From contig CM060955.1 of the NCBI GenBank assembly GCA_030765055.1, forward strand, positions 95,068,245 to 95,132,244: a DNA stretch of 64,000 nt, read 5' to 3'. Position numbers and translations under genes: made by a program. Below, one piece after another: positions 20,690-32,394 of the stretch; the stretch's first letter is position 1, and each line of letters opens with the position of its first letter. This DNA comes from Mantis religiosa. Its lineage: Eukaryota > Arthropoda > Insecta > Mantodea > Mantidae. The notes under the pieces are model-generated. The model had not been told where the DNA came from. It saw only the letters and a program-made list of their open reading frames with translations, and made no database searches.

Positions 20690-20908
20690 TGTGACTTTGT
20701 GGGTTCGTGAAAATCAAAAGTCGAGGCTTCAAATACAAAAACTGCACTTTATTTTCCTAGCAAATACATTTGTCACATCACAATTTGCTAGCTAACCTAA
20801 AACTGTTTATTTTACCTAACAACTCCATATTCAACTGTCTCTTACTTCCGGTAACGATCGGCCATCATTTTTTTATCGGCTTCGCGAGCCTACCGCCAGG
20901 GTGACACT
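20690..20908 (-). repeat. 5' LTR of the gypsy-type element
   Basis: Partner of the LTR at 18175. In plus-strand reading it starts tgtgactttgtgggttcgtg and ends gtgacact. A polyadenylation signal (tttatt on the plus strand) lies near 20752. Its U5 end is shared with the four solo LTRs in the window although the rest of those LTRs differs, so they are sister families. Confidence 0.92.
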
Positions 20909-20912
20909 ATAT

Positions 20913-21305
20913 TTACACATCACAAAAAAGACGAAAAGTATTGTTTATAAGAAAGCTTTAAATTGATTAACTTAATTGTAACTGGGTTGCATTTAAACTT
21001 CACCCCAATTTCAGAGTAAATAAGTAATTCGAATTTGTTTTATTTATATAGATAAGTTCAGATAACATTTATTACTATGTTGGCTGGGTCAGCTAGTACT
21101 AAATACTATCCTGGATTGTAAATTGCTATTGCTTTGTTTTCTTTCTTTCTTCTAGTAAACAGACTGGAGTTTCCAATCCACCACCTGACGGCCGGCTATG
21201 AAAATATTGGATTTTTCACTTTCTTTGATGTATTCTATTTATACATACAGTGAAATATGTAATTGTGGTTTGTATCAAAAGGAGATAGAGGAATAAGGTT
21301 TCGTT
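20913..21305. other. no recognisable gene
   Basis: AT-rich sequence between the LTR element and the family D SINE. I see nothing in it. Confidence 0.5.
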
Positions 21306-21855
21306 AGAATGGTTTGTAGACTGGACTGGACTGTATTTGACTGCACGGGGGGATTCGGCATGGAGGTCCACTTGGTCTGTTGTACCTATGCGCCCAAGTG
21401 GGGCACCCCCAGAAGGAAGAATGAGGCGAGAGGAGACAAAGGACGGTCGTCCCAAGAAACCACGACAGTGCAGAAGGCAGAGTCCCAGCACTTTACCAGT
21501 TGGAAACTCCCCGGCAGGCCAATGTAACCTGCATCCCAGCCTACTGTGGTCCGGATTTGGCCTCACCAGACCGAGTTTGAAGACCGGAGGCCGTCTCAGT
21601 GGAGGAGGAAGTTTTACCAAGGGAATATCATCCTGCCATGCAACGCCGAGACAACCGTCGGCACTTCTGCTCTGAAACAGACCACCAAAATGATGTATGA
21701 TGCGAAATGAAATGGAGAGACAAGAAATTCGGGGATGTAATTCACACACACAGCATTCGCCTGGCAACCCGGGAAAGCCCGTGGAAAAGCCCATGGGGCA
21801 TGTAGGTCGGCCACGGGAATCAAACCCTTATCTCCCAAATGAGAGCCAGAGAAGA
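21306..21855 (-). mobile_element. SINE family D, copy 2
   Basis: It aligns with 11044-11693 over most of its length: gggggattcggcatggagg, gaggagacaaaggacgg, aggaagttttaccaagggaa, acagcattcgcctggcaacc and gtaggtcggccacgggaatc. The tRNA-like head at the right end (21800-21855) is partly eroded. A central GC-rich block is ~100 bp shorter than in copy 1. Confidence 0.75.
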
Positions 21856-22690
21856 AAACTATATCACTTGGTATAATGTGTATAATAGCGAGTATAGAAT
21901 GTCACGTGTCATATGCCTTAGTTTACATTCCTTATATTTCCTTTCTTCTACAGTAATGTGTTTAATATGTAAACATCTCACCCATGTTATGGAATCAGTA
22001 TGTAGAACGTCTTGGCAGTTTACCTGAACATTAATTACTATTGCTTGATGTACAGGAACAGTGCACATTCCTTCTCCACCTACAACCAGTGCTGGATGAT
22101 GCTAGTGCAGGAAATTCTTCGAAAACAGACGTTAATGAAGGGACAAAACATTCTCCCACTTGCAGAGCCAGTTATCTTTTATTGCACATTTAATGATGTG
22201 CTCTCAACAACGCCCGCATCCACTTGTTCAAAGTGTCATCCTGTAGAATGCCACTTGTGCAGTAGTAGTAGCTGGATGGTTTTCTAGCAACAGTTCTCAA
22301 AACACAAGTGGGACCATCAAGAGTTACAATTGAAATTACATTTAATAATCTTTGTGTTTAATGTGAATATATACAGGCTCGGTCCCAAACCACCTAAATA
22401 ACTGTCGTGCCACGTGGCTCATTAATACAACATTCAGTGTGCTATGTATAGAGAACTCAAAATTATGCCACCAATTATTTTTATTTTCAGTTTAACTGTG
22501 AGTGATTGCATTTTTTACTTTAAATTGTAGCATTGTTACGTATTTGGATAGTACTCTTCTACTGAAAAACAACACAACAATAATAGAGCAACAATAAAGG
22601 AAAACAAAGGTAGTTTACTTTGTGCATATGGAAATCGGTAATGAAACAGTTTAAGGAATGATTTTTACCAGAATTTAGTAAAGTGGAATT
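21856..22690. other. no recognisable gene
   Basis: AT-rich sequence. The frame at 22012-22287 (plus, 91 aa) includes CSKCHPVECHLC, a Cys/His cluster, but I could not place it in any family. Confidence 0.4.
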
Positions 22691-22714
22691 TTTTTTTAAG
22701 ATTCTACAGATTTT

Positions 22715-23115
22715 CTATGTTGCTGGACCTCTTTCGATGTACAACTGACTTCAACTGGCCGCTCAAAAAGAATTCCAAAGGCGACATATCAGGGTTTTTG
22801 CTGGCCACTCTTTGCGACCTCTCCTACCAATCCACTATCGTGGAAAAACCTGGTCTAAATAATGACGAGTAATCTATACAAAGAGAACTGGAGCTCCACG
22901 TTGTTGAAGAACTGCACCATTGTTGGGTAGCCGACAGTTGACTGGTTGTAGGAACAAGTTTGCTCTGGGCGGACTATTTGATTTCGAATCAATTCTAAGT
23001 ATCTAGTAGCTTTTAAAGGACTAACAATGTAGTCGCCAAAAATACCAGCCGAAACATTGTTTCTGTGTATAATTCGTGTGCCTCTCCATCCATCGTGGAT
23101 TTATGTCTGACCAGT
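22715..23115 (-). pseudogene. mariner-like transposase fragment
   Basis: With frameshifts, the minus strand gives RWIGRRGRKEWPA, then NPDMSPLEFFLSGQLKSVV. This is the final catalytic block of mariner-like DDE/D transposases (WPxRSPDLxPLDFFLWG). Upstream, RNNVSAGIFGDYIV and ATRYLELI fit the segment between the first and second catalytic residues. Several stops and at least two frameshifts are present. No inverted repeats were located. Confidence 0.65.
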
Positions 23116-23560
23116 AATGGCAGTGACAAATCTATTCATTAGAAAAAAAAATTGTCTCAGAAAAAGCTGGATTATTGTTAATGCACTACATTTATCCTAT
23201 ATCACAGTCACTTATGAAAGCTCATGAGAAGTTGAATTTTATAAGAATTTTGGTTCATGGTTTTAATGATCTGGTATTTCTAATCTTGGAAAACTCATAG
23301 AAGCTTAAAATATGCTCTTACAGTTCTTATCTGCGTTGTATGTGGAACAGGAGTACGATCTGAAGTAAATAAATGTGTGGCTTAGCGATTAAATCGCCCC
23401 CTGTCTCCATTATTAAACTTAGCATCCTTTCCTTTATAGTTAATATCGGGTAGAATGTTATTTCACGTTAGATGTCAGATTCAGTGCCATAAATTAGTAA
23501 ATAAATCACTGTAAATATAAACAATTTTATAGATATAAACCAAAGATATTCAAATAAGGA
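23116..23560. other. no recognisable gene
   Basis: AT-rich sequence between the transposase fragment and SINE A copy 4. Nothing identified. Confidence 0.5.
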
Positions 23561-23561
23561 G

Positions 23562-23811
23562 CCCGCCTCGCTAGCGGGGTGGTAGTATGTCTGCCTCACG
23601 TTCAAGAGGTTCCGAGTTCGAACCTCGGTTAGCGTGAGTTAACTGAATAAGGTATTTTCCAAGGTTTTCCCTTATCCTGAAAGCCGAAGGTCGAGTAACT
23701 CTAAGCTCTATGCACCCTGCGGTCATTTGAGCATCATTTCACCCATTCCATTCATCCTCCGATATGACCTAACGTTGGAGGACGTAAATTACAAAACAAA
23801 CAAAAAAAAAA
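23562..23811 (+). mobile_element. SINE family A, copy 4
   Basis: Full-length copy from gcccgcctcgctagcggggt to ggaggacgtaaattacaaaa. The tail is an interrupted A run. Confidence 0.9.
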
Positions 23812-24360
23812 ATCCAAATAAAGAAATTTTCATAGGAAAAAAGAACATTGTGTTCCTTTTAGCCTACATTGGTATTTTTTATTTAATGGATATTCTTAAC
23901 GGCTGTGACACGAATGAATTTTGGTTGCAGAAAATGACTGTCGCTGTAGCAATTTAGAGTATCGCATTATAATTACACATAAATTGGATGCAATATTTTG
24001 TGGAAGCTACCATAATAAATTGCATAAAATAATACATTTCATGAAGGATATAATACCGTACATAAAACAGTGTCTTCATATGTTGCTAAATGAGGCGTTA
24101 GCCTCTCTTACTGCATTTATTTACCTGACGTGTTGAACCGACAAACAAGACATTCCCTTCCTGGAACAGAAGTGAGCAAATGCTACGGACTATGATGTAA
24201 CACTTATCAGCACAGCATGCTAAGTAATTATAAATTCAGATGTCAATAATTGTATATTTAATTATATACATAAGGTTTTGACCTTTGTTTGTCACAGAAA
24301 ACAGAGAAAATGATTTCATCTTGTTCAATAAGCCTCAGTAGCTTAGATTTGTTTATCAAG
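23812..24360. other. no recognisable gene
   Basis: AT-rich sequence with two overlapping short frames. No signature. Confidence 0.5.
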
Positions 24361-24361
24361 T

Positions 24362-24850
24362 TACATACTCCAACGTTAAGTCATATCAGGCCGTGCCGTG
24401 GCTCAGTGGTTAGACCGCTTGGCTCTCACCAAGGTGGCCCGGGTTCGACCCCACACAACCGCAAAGTGAGATTTGTGGTGGACAACATGGCGCTGGGGCG
24501 GGTTTTCTCCGGGACCTCCGGTTTCCCCCGCCATCTCATTCCACCGGTGCTCCATCTTCATCTCATGTATCATCAGTGTCACCGCCAGCGGTGCCGTATG
24601 TAGTAAAAGCGGGTGTTAAACACTACACATTCATTTTTAAGTCATATCGGACGATTAATGCAATGGATGAAATAATGCTCAAATTAGCCCAGGATTCATA
24701 GAGCTTAGAGTTACCCGATATTCGTCTTTCAGGATGAGGAAAAACCACGTAAGAAGGCTTATCAAGGTAAGTCACCCTGACCGAGATTCGAACTCCTGCC
24801 CTCTTGAACATGAGGTACACACGCTACCATTCCCGCTGCCGAGGCGGACA
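24362..24850 (-). mobile_element. SINE family A, copy 5, split by a nested SINE
   Basis: The tail (tactccaacgttaagtcata) lies at 24365-24387, and the remainder (cggacgattaatgcaatgga ... gctgccgaggcgg) at 24649-24846. The two parts are joined in order once the insertion at 24388-24636 is removed. Confidence 0.88.
24376..24648 (+). mobile_element. tRNA-derived SINE, family B, nested in family A
   Basis: The head ggccgtgccgtggctcagtg and cccgggttcgaccccacaca give clear A and B boxes. The core reads gggcgggttttctccgggac and the end ttaaacactacacattcatt. It is flanked by ttaagtcatatc at 24376-24387 and 24637-24648, a perfect 12-bp target duplication inside family A. Confidence 0.92.
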
Positions 24851-25850
24851 CAGTAACCTGGGATACTGGTAAAACGTCATTAATATAAGGAATTCGTCAT
24901 TGCTATTATAGGCACACGTGCCAGTTTAATACAGTAATCATCTGTTTATAATAGTAAGATTCCATAACAATTGAATTGGTGTAAAGATATGATTTCCTCT
25001 ACTTGTTTATATTATTATCATCTATTATACAGCTACACACATGCAAAGTTTTTTGTGACATATATCCTTTACTTGCCACAACGAAATTGCAAAGAAAGTA
25101 GATAAAACAAATGCCGCAGTGATTTTATTCCAAGTAATGCGCATAGATGGTCACGATTCAGCAAGTAAAAAAACAGAAGAAAGAGGAAAATAAAAGAGAG
25201 TCTTATCTGCTTAAAGGGCACGATATGTATGAGATATTTATTCAACATATTTTTTACAACCCTTATATAGAAAGCTTTGTTTCATTTCTTCTGTATAATG
25301 GAACACAGAATCGTTACCACTATACGCTTAATAATTACGTACAGAGAAAAAATTGCTAACTATATTAATAATTAGCAACCTCTACGGTTAATTATTTTAA
25401 TCAATAGTTACAGACTCTTATATCATTAATGTGAACTTCGTGGGAGTGGAGAATCCTTAAGCTCACCAGTTTACCCAATTTTATTATTACAGTATCCATG
25501 CGGAAGTTCTGTAGCCTAAATGTTATATAAGAATTACAGAACCAAAGAGAAGGTACATACTTTTAAACCGTGTTTACTAAGATTAAGCAGCCTTAGTTGG
25601 CCACAGCGTTAGGAACTTACAGGCTATTCAAACCTTCTAGAACTTTAAAGAATGTCAGGAGAGGTTTAAGAAATTATTAAAACAATATCCTTGGATGTTG
25701 TTCGCACATTTCCGTGAATATCAGGGAATAACTAATTTGAAATATCACAGGACCTCCGAAATTACAATTCCCAGGAGTAAAGGATTTATAAAATATGAAT
25801 TTATAAAGCGAAACCTCTAGATTACATAATTTCATAAAAGAAAAGGAAAC
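24851..25850. other. no recognisable gene
   Basis: 1 kb of AT-rich DNA. The plus frame at 25147-25359 is Lys/Glu-rich at its start, with no family match. Confidence 0.45.
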
Positions 25851-25854
25851 ATAT

Positions 25855-26335
25855 TGTGACTTTTTGGGTTCCTAGAATTAAAAGTCTTGTTTGCAGAAAT
25901 TTAAAATGCCCTTTATTTCTGTAAAAAGACACTTTTACACCCTTTACAGCAGCAAAATGACGTAATATACACAAACGTAGTCTTTAAGGTCGTCTCGTTC
26001 TCAGCTGCACATAAACAAAGGAAAGAATTCACTGCGTTACACTTCAAATGTCCACACGCTCACAATTACTACACAGCTGCACACTCAATTAACAATTCAC
26101 TAGCAAATGACTAGCAATTGATTGCACTTTAACACTTTACGGGCTTTTATATCTCCAGTCATTGTTTTAGAGAGCCGCCAACGTTTCAAGGCCTTTCGCG
26201 GCGGCAACAGACAGACGGAACTATCCAGACATTACTCTGTCTTTTTCTCTCTTTTTTCTGTCTCTCTCTCGGTAAGCTTTCAGCGCTCGCCCACGCGCCG
26301 GCTGCGGCTTGCGGCACAACAATGTCTCGGCGACA
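25855..26335 (-). mobile_element. solo LTR, gypsy-type family
   Basis: It begins tgtgactttttgggttccta and ends cgacaa, matching the ends of the other solo LTRs. ATAT flanks it at 25851-25854 and 26336-26339. The interior carries a tttatt (AATAAA on the minus strand) near 25914 and a GC-rich U3-like part at 26270-26335. An 83-residue plus frame inside it is antisense and not a gene. Confidence 0.8.
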
Positions 26336-26339
26336 ATAT

Positions 26340-29300
26340 TAAGCTAATAAAATTTAAAAAGTCACACATATAAAGCCGAATAAGCTAGTTGTTAGATGTA
26401 GAGGTAGATTAGGAAGGAAGCATCTCAACTTGCAATTGGATCTTTTATAACATACACCTCTGGAGGATCAAGTGGGATGTAAGTACAGTAGTAGATGTAT
26501 GGGTTATAGAAACAAGACGACATAAGCGGACGAGAAGCACTAAATTTCCTAATAGTCTCTTGACTAGCCGGCTGAAACGCCTCTCAGCTCGTCAGAGCTC
26601 CTTTCCAATGGGGACCGGCAAAAGCTCGACCCATTAGTGGAGGCTCAAACGGTTACCCTCTGACGGAGCCGAGAAGAAATTCCAAATCGCAAGTCTATCC
26701 GCCGTCGACCGATTCAATCTTCTGAGTCGTACTGAAAAATGAAAGAGAGAGAGAGACGAAATAGAGGAAATGGGAGAGAGAAGAGCTATGGTAGACGACA
26801 CAACACTCGCTTTACCAGCAAGGGAAAACCTCGGAAAAAAAATCCATGATGAGGGTAGGCATCTTGCTCGTTAGAGATACAGCACAAAGATATCCCAAAG
26901 TTACACTCACCGTGAAGAAGAAAAAACTGCTTATTCTTGTGAAAATAATTTAGAAATATAGAATAAAACTTTTTTTTTTAAATATCAGCACATGTTTCCG
27001 TAAACAACTGTTTTCCCCAATAAAATTTTTCTTACTTCTGTTACTTAGAAGGGAAAGGAAAGAAAAATATAAATACAGAGGATAAGGTAAATAAAAAATC
27101 TGAAAACGAAAAGGGAGGTATTACAGATCTGAATGATTTAATTTTTCAGATATTTGATTTTCCATTTAAACTTGTCAATAAAAGAACTGAAACTGTGGAA
27201 AAACTTTTCAGAGATAATAATTATCAGGTATAGGGATTCTCAAGAGCAAATAATGCAAACAACAGTGTTTAAAGATCACTAATATACAGAAGAAAAGTTG
27301 TCTCCAAACGCCAAAACAGTTGTGGGGAATGGAAGTGGTTTGTTGTATGTGACCTTCCTACCTGATAGTTCACATACAGTTCAACCTTATTTGCTTCCAT
27401 CCTGACTTAAATGCTTACAACTTCCTATGTCTATGAATATCAGAAAGTATAATTTATTAGAAGCTGTGAAATTGAGAAACTTTGCGATAATGTTTATGGT
27501 AGTGACCCAGATCACAGGATACACAAATGAGGTTAAGTCCATTGAACATTCTGAGGCGCTGGACAGTGATACAACGTTTGTATGGTAATCCCAACATTTG
27601 TGATTCCAATCCTGGCCTGAATTTTACAAATTTATTTGAACTTAAATTACTTCACTTTCTCGATGTCAATGCATATATAAAGCAGTATTTCTCATTCGAG
27701 TTACTATAAATTTTTGGATTTTCCGTTTTCGTGTTCAGGCATAAATTTAATTTCTGTTAAACGCCACAAAGACAATGTTTAACTTAGTCTACAACAACCG
27801 CTAAGGATAATAAATGTGAGGAAGAATTTATGAGTAGATATATGAATTATGCAATGAAAAACAATCTCTCTTGGTGCTGTAAGACAGTTTAGCTCGGAAA
27901 AAACTTAAACAAATGATAATATTGCCAACATGACTGATGGCACAGGAACCTTACTTGCTATAAATAAATATATCATTGACTTTACATTCCCTGTGTAATA
28001 AAGTTCTACTCTTATATTTCAGCGTTTGTACAAAATTACACAAAAATAATTACGGAGAAGCATAACTTTCACGTTAGTTACAGAAAGTTTAAGATATGCA
28101 TTTTGTTAATAATGTAAATATTTTAAATATTATAACTTTGTCTAGATTTCCTGTCGCTTCCCTTCTAGTGTGACCTAGCTCAACGTTCAGTGTGAGTTTA
28201 CTTTTGCACACGAATATAATCTAGTTTATATTTGTCACTTCACTTGTCTTAACGACGTACCAGTAATGAAATAAACGTGAAACAGCCTTTTCTTTTGAAC
28301 GATTCACTCCTTGGGGACTTGAATACAGGACGTCTCTAATGTCGCTCGGAAGTACTCCTCGTAGTGCGTCACAATTGTTGTCACAAACTTCCGTCTACAG
28401 CTGAACTTGATATCACATCATAAATACATTCATCAAATCACTTATGTGAACACTTGACCTATATTGCCACTGGAATTTTCCACAGACGTTCTGAGGCAGG
28501 CAGAAAGGAAAATTCCGGTTGACAACAATCTTATAAACGTAGATCATTGCCGCTGCGTACAGTATCAAATTTATAGAAAAATAATTAGTTGAATTTGTGA
28601 GAAAACTAAAATTACGATGCAAATTTTATATAAATTTTACAGTAAGGAGAAGATCTCGAAAGATATGTGTGTCTCACAGCTAAAAGATGCTGAACTTACA
28701 CACCTTTGTTTCTCAGTTATGTACGCGAATCTTTTACTAGAAATGTTTCAAGGAATCTTAAAACATATATTTGTGGTGAAATTTCGATGTCTAATTTTTT
28801 TAGTGCATTGCTTTCTTTTACGGAAGGCGGTAGAAGAAAAATAAATCTTGCGTTCAGTAATATGTGAGTACGTATTCACTTTCTAGTGCTTGTTTTGCCA
28901 ATACAAAAAGTGCAAAGCTACTGGAACTTATGAGGCAATGAAACGCTTGAGGGGTTCTACGGAATGCACATGCTGCCGAACCTTACAGACGTGACATGAT
29001 AACCCAAATCTTTGGACTTACACCCTCACGCGTTCGCTTTTATTGCTGGCAGATCATCACGTTAGAAAAGATACAAAACACATTTCCTCTCTTCTGTATT
29101 TGTAAGGACTCACACCATGTTATGCATGTTCATTTCTTAGAATTAGTAACAACGATTTCCACAAAACCTATTTGTTGGTCTATCACCAAAAGGTAGTGGA
29201 GGTACCACATTTCACTCAAGAAATTCAATATCATATTTAGTTTAGAGGTATCGTGCATCAATAAAAGTACTTTTTTAAAAGGGAAAAAAGCAATTGCTTT

Positions 29301-29620
29301 TGTCAGTATAGATTGTTATTGTCTATGAACAGTACAGCTCAAAAAAGGAGACGAGGAAACCAACAAAATTCCTATTTAAGATCAGCATTTGATTAGATAC
29401 TGACCATTAAGGAATCAAGAAAATTCCACGAGACAAATTGCTTTACATGAAAAAAGGGCCACATTTTTATATGTTTATACCTACTAAAATGTAGGTATAT
29501 CTTGAAATTAATGTGAAATTCTACAAGGTCCCCATTATATGTATAACTTTTAGTCAAAAATTTTTAAAAAGCCTTGACAAAAGGTCGCAACAAGTAAAAT
29601 ACAGAGGCAATTAAAATACA
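26340..29620. other. 3.3 kb with no recognisable gene
   Basis: Mostly AT-rich. A GC-richer patch with several CpGs lies at about 26540-26720, followed by (GA)n-like purine sequence at 26740-26800. Short frames at 27527-27709, 28413-28622, 28617-28844 and 28996-29196 show no domain signature. No repeat family identified. Confidence 0.45.
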
Positions 29621-29624
29621 CGAT

Positions 29625-30266
29625 TTCTTATTTTTAATTTTTTATTGATCGATCAGCAGTACAATGCTTTACAGATCAGAGTGAAAAGAAGGGGTAGGCT
29701 CAGGTAACCCTCTAGGGGTAACACTCAGGGGTAGGCTAACGGGCCGTCCACTAACTACATTGTTAGAACTCCAGTAATACACTCTGACGAATTAAGTCAA
29801 TATTGGAAATGTAAGACGCACATCAAGCACTAGAATCACTGGAATCAGATGTATCACTCGAAATCAGGTCCTGTGGTAGTCTCCTCTTTAAGCGTGAGGG
29901 TTGGCGCGTGCGCACGCCGATGTTATAATGCACAGCTCCTAGAACTTCTTGCAGCGTGGAAAAGAAATCACGGGCGATTCTGCGAATATAGTCGTGAAGA
30001 AGTAAGAGTCCTAGTTCGTGATGGAGCTGCTGATTACGGATGAACCATTAGCTATATACATCGCCGTTCAGTCTGGGCCTACAGTCTTCATTGTTACTCT
30101 ATAAGTCACTCGTTCGTCCGCTTATTACTCTTGCCTGCCAAGTGTGGGGGGGGGGGGGGCTGCACACCCATGTCATCTGCGTAGTCTTCAAGTTATACAG
30201 AAGCGCTCCATACGCATCGCTACCAACGCTCCATGGTTCATCCGTAATCAGCAGCTCCATCACGAG
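29625..30266 (-). mobile_element. Jockey-like LINE 3' end with inverted 5' part
   Basis: Segment 29625-30048 is a minus-strand copy of the last ~420 bp of the LINE also seen at 40890-41535, ending in a tail (ttaattttttattgatcgat on the plus strand). Segment 30059-30266 is a plus-strand copy of the part immediately upstream in the LINE (tacagtcttcattgttactc, cttgcctgccaagtgtgg). The two segments meet 5' end to 5' end and share ~35 bp. A run of about 15 G at 30148-30161 breaks the reading frame. The layout is what twin priming during target-primed reverse transcription produces. Confidence 0.78.
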
Positions 30267-31800
30267 CCATGGAGCGTCACATTTTGAAACGTGGTAGGAA
30301 CACGAGGTGGGGGGAAAAAGAAATGAAACTTATCACTTGAAAGAAAAATTTAGGGATCTGAACATTCAAACGAATAGCAAATATTGTCTAGGAAATGCTT
30401 AAGACATTAAGATTTTTGTCCTTTAAGAGATATACATATTCTGTAGAAAGACTATCTCGTACAGTTTACCAATTATGAAAAGTCATTCAAAATGAAGAGC
30501 ATTTAACTGGAAAATAAACGCATACATTTTATTTTTCGTGGAAATAGATTAAACATGTCTACTTTAATCAAAATCGTTAGTGCTATTTTTCATGAAATAC
30601 AAAATAATGACGTTTTTCAATGTAAAGGATAATTTGAGAAGGGGACTGAAAATATGTATCACATTACGTAGAAAAGTAGAGAACTTTAATACCAACATCA
30701 TACAACATACATTTTCTGTATTTTTCATTCAGTTTTTCATATTTTCAAAATATGTATTTCTGGTGTAGTCTTGATATTCAGCTTTTATGTAGAATGCATT
30801 ACTTCAAGTAGAATAAAGAAAGTAAATATTTTGTAAGAAGTATTATGTGCAAAACTGATATGAACATAACCTCCTCTAATTATCTAACCCGCCATGAGAG
30901 GTGCATATCAGAACATAGAATTGTTTCAGATATCGTAGCTCCGAAAACAGACACTATGCATGTCCAACTTAAATTTCTCGAATATAACCGGAATGTAGGG
31001 TTAACGACAAGTTGCACGGAAAATCTTTCGCTGTCATGGAAACGACGAGTTTCATTTGTTTGCTGTCTCAGAACTCTTAAAGCGTGCATGTTGCAAGAAG
31101 GTAAACATCGCGAGTCGCTTTTGTTTTCTCACGCGCTCCTAAATTTACGAGCGACAGCAACTCATTTATTCGGAGGCGAAAAAGCACGAAAATGGGAGAA
31201 AGCAACCGTCGTGCCAAAACGGCGATTACTGTTGCTTCATTGACTTCCGGCGCTGTCCACAATCCGGTTTGTTTCCGTTCCCCTTCGAATTCACTCACGT
31301 GCAATTACCCAATCTGTGAGCTGTTTATTGCCGGCAAGGGGGAGGAACAACTGACGACCTGACGGCGCTTGCGGGCAGGAAACAACGAGATATCGAGCCT
31401 CTTACGTATTCACAGACTATGCGTGGGATGTACACTGGATTCAAAAGACATTTGTTTATAAATGAAATGTCAATTATATTAGTATTGCCAAAACAGCTTA
31501 GACTTTAAATAACAACTTAGTAAGATTATTGTCCTTTCATGTTAACAAAAATTGCAAGCAGACTTTGTTCACTGCAATTTTAAAGCTAAACTCTTTAAGC
31601 TCATATGACAGAAACCTACAGGATTAAGGAATAAAAAGGCTAACATATTTTGTATGTCATTGGATAGAGCAAAGCTTAGCCATTGTGGCTGTACACATTT
31701 CACCGGAATATTAAGTATTTGCATAATACGAAAGCCTATTTTTTTTACTAAAAAGCTCAAATTGGTTCTTAGATATCAAATATGTTTTAAAATTAATTAG
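30267..31800. other. no recognisable gene; CpG-richer patch
   Basis: AT-rich except 31000-31420, where CpG dinucleotides and GC content rise. The plus frame 30845-31243 (132 aa) and the minus frame 31077-31304 overlap here, and neither has a known domain. This could be a host promoter or exon fragment, but no splice-site or TATA evidence is decisive. Confidence 0.35.
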
Positions 31801-32069
31801 ACACAACTGAAAAATTTAGTGCCACGGCCGGGATTTGAACCACGGATCTCCTGATTTCCGTCCAGTCGCTCTAACCCCTTGAGCTACCATGGCCAAAATG
31901 CCGAAATGACATTAAACTCTCCAATTGACTCATCATATTTTCCCGGTAAACCACTTAGGTTTGTCATATTCGAGTTTCTTTTTCTTTAGAGCGATAGGAC
32001 GGAAACCAGGAGATCCGTGGTTCAAGTCCCTGCCGTGGCATTGAATTTTTCAGTTGACCCTAATTAGTT
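31801..32069. mobile_element. palindromic retroposon, family C, copy 4
   Basis: The left arm is at 31801-31950 (ggccgggatttgaaccacgg, ttgagctaccatggcc). The right arm is at 31986-32069 (ggaaaccaggagatccgtgg, ttgaatttttcagttga). The loop includes ttttcccggtaaaccactta. The arms are shorter than in copy 1 because the right arm lost its outer tRNA-like half. Confidence 0.68.
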
Positions 32070-32340
32070 AAAAATATCCATATACCGGAGTAATGTATTT
32101 AAAGGGTTAATTTTTTAGAATCAATTCTTCAATATAAAATGTAACATTATTATGAGTTCAAACAAGGGGTTAGAGCGACTGGACTGAAACCAGTAGATCC
32201 GTGGTTCAAATCCCGGCCGTGGTATTGAATTTTTCAGTTGACTCTAATTAATTAAAAATATCCTTGTACCGAAGTAATGTATTTAAAAGAATTAATTCTG
32301 TAGAATTAATTTATCAATATAAAATTTATCAAATATGTTA
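31986..32340 (+). repeat. local tandem duplication (~183-bp offset)
   Basis: The right arm of family C copy 4 plus its flank (gagcgataggacggaaacca ... gtaatgtatttaaa ... cttcaatataaaat) is repeated at 32165-32340. Equivalent points are 183 bp apart (gtggttcaa at 32018 and 32201). The non-repeat flank is duplicated as well, so this is a local duplication and not a second insertion. Confidence 0.75.
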
Positions 32341-32394
32341 TTTCATATGTAAATTTGTTGTTTGGACCTACTGCAGAACTGACTTGCACTAAAG

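Larger units (their letters stand above)
18175..20908 (-). mobile_element. Ty3/gypsy-type LTR retrotransposon, internally deleted
   Basis: This is a structurally bounded element of 2.73 kb on the minus strand. It has a 5' LTR at 20690-20908, a primer-binding site, gag, protease, the end of RNase H, the start and end of integrase, a polypurine tract and a 3' LTR at 18175-18388. ATAT flanks it at 18171-18174 and 20909-20912. Reverse transcriptase, most of RNase H and the integrase catalytic core are missing through two deletions, so the copy cannot move on its own but keeps the cis signals. The interior is GC-rich against the AT-rich background, which suggests a fairly recent arrival or codon use foreign to its surroundings. 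No envelope-like frame is present. Confidence 0.93.
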
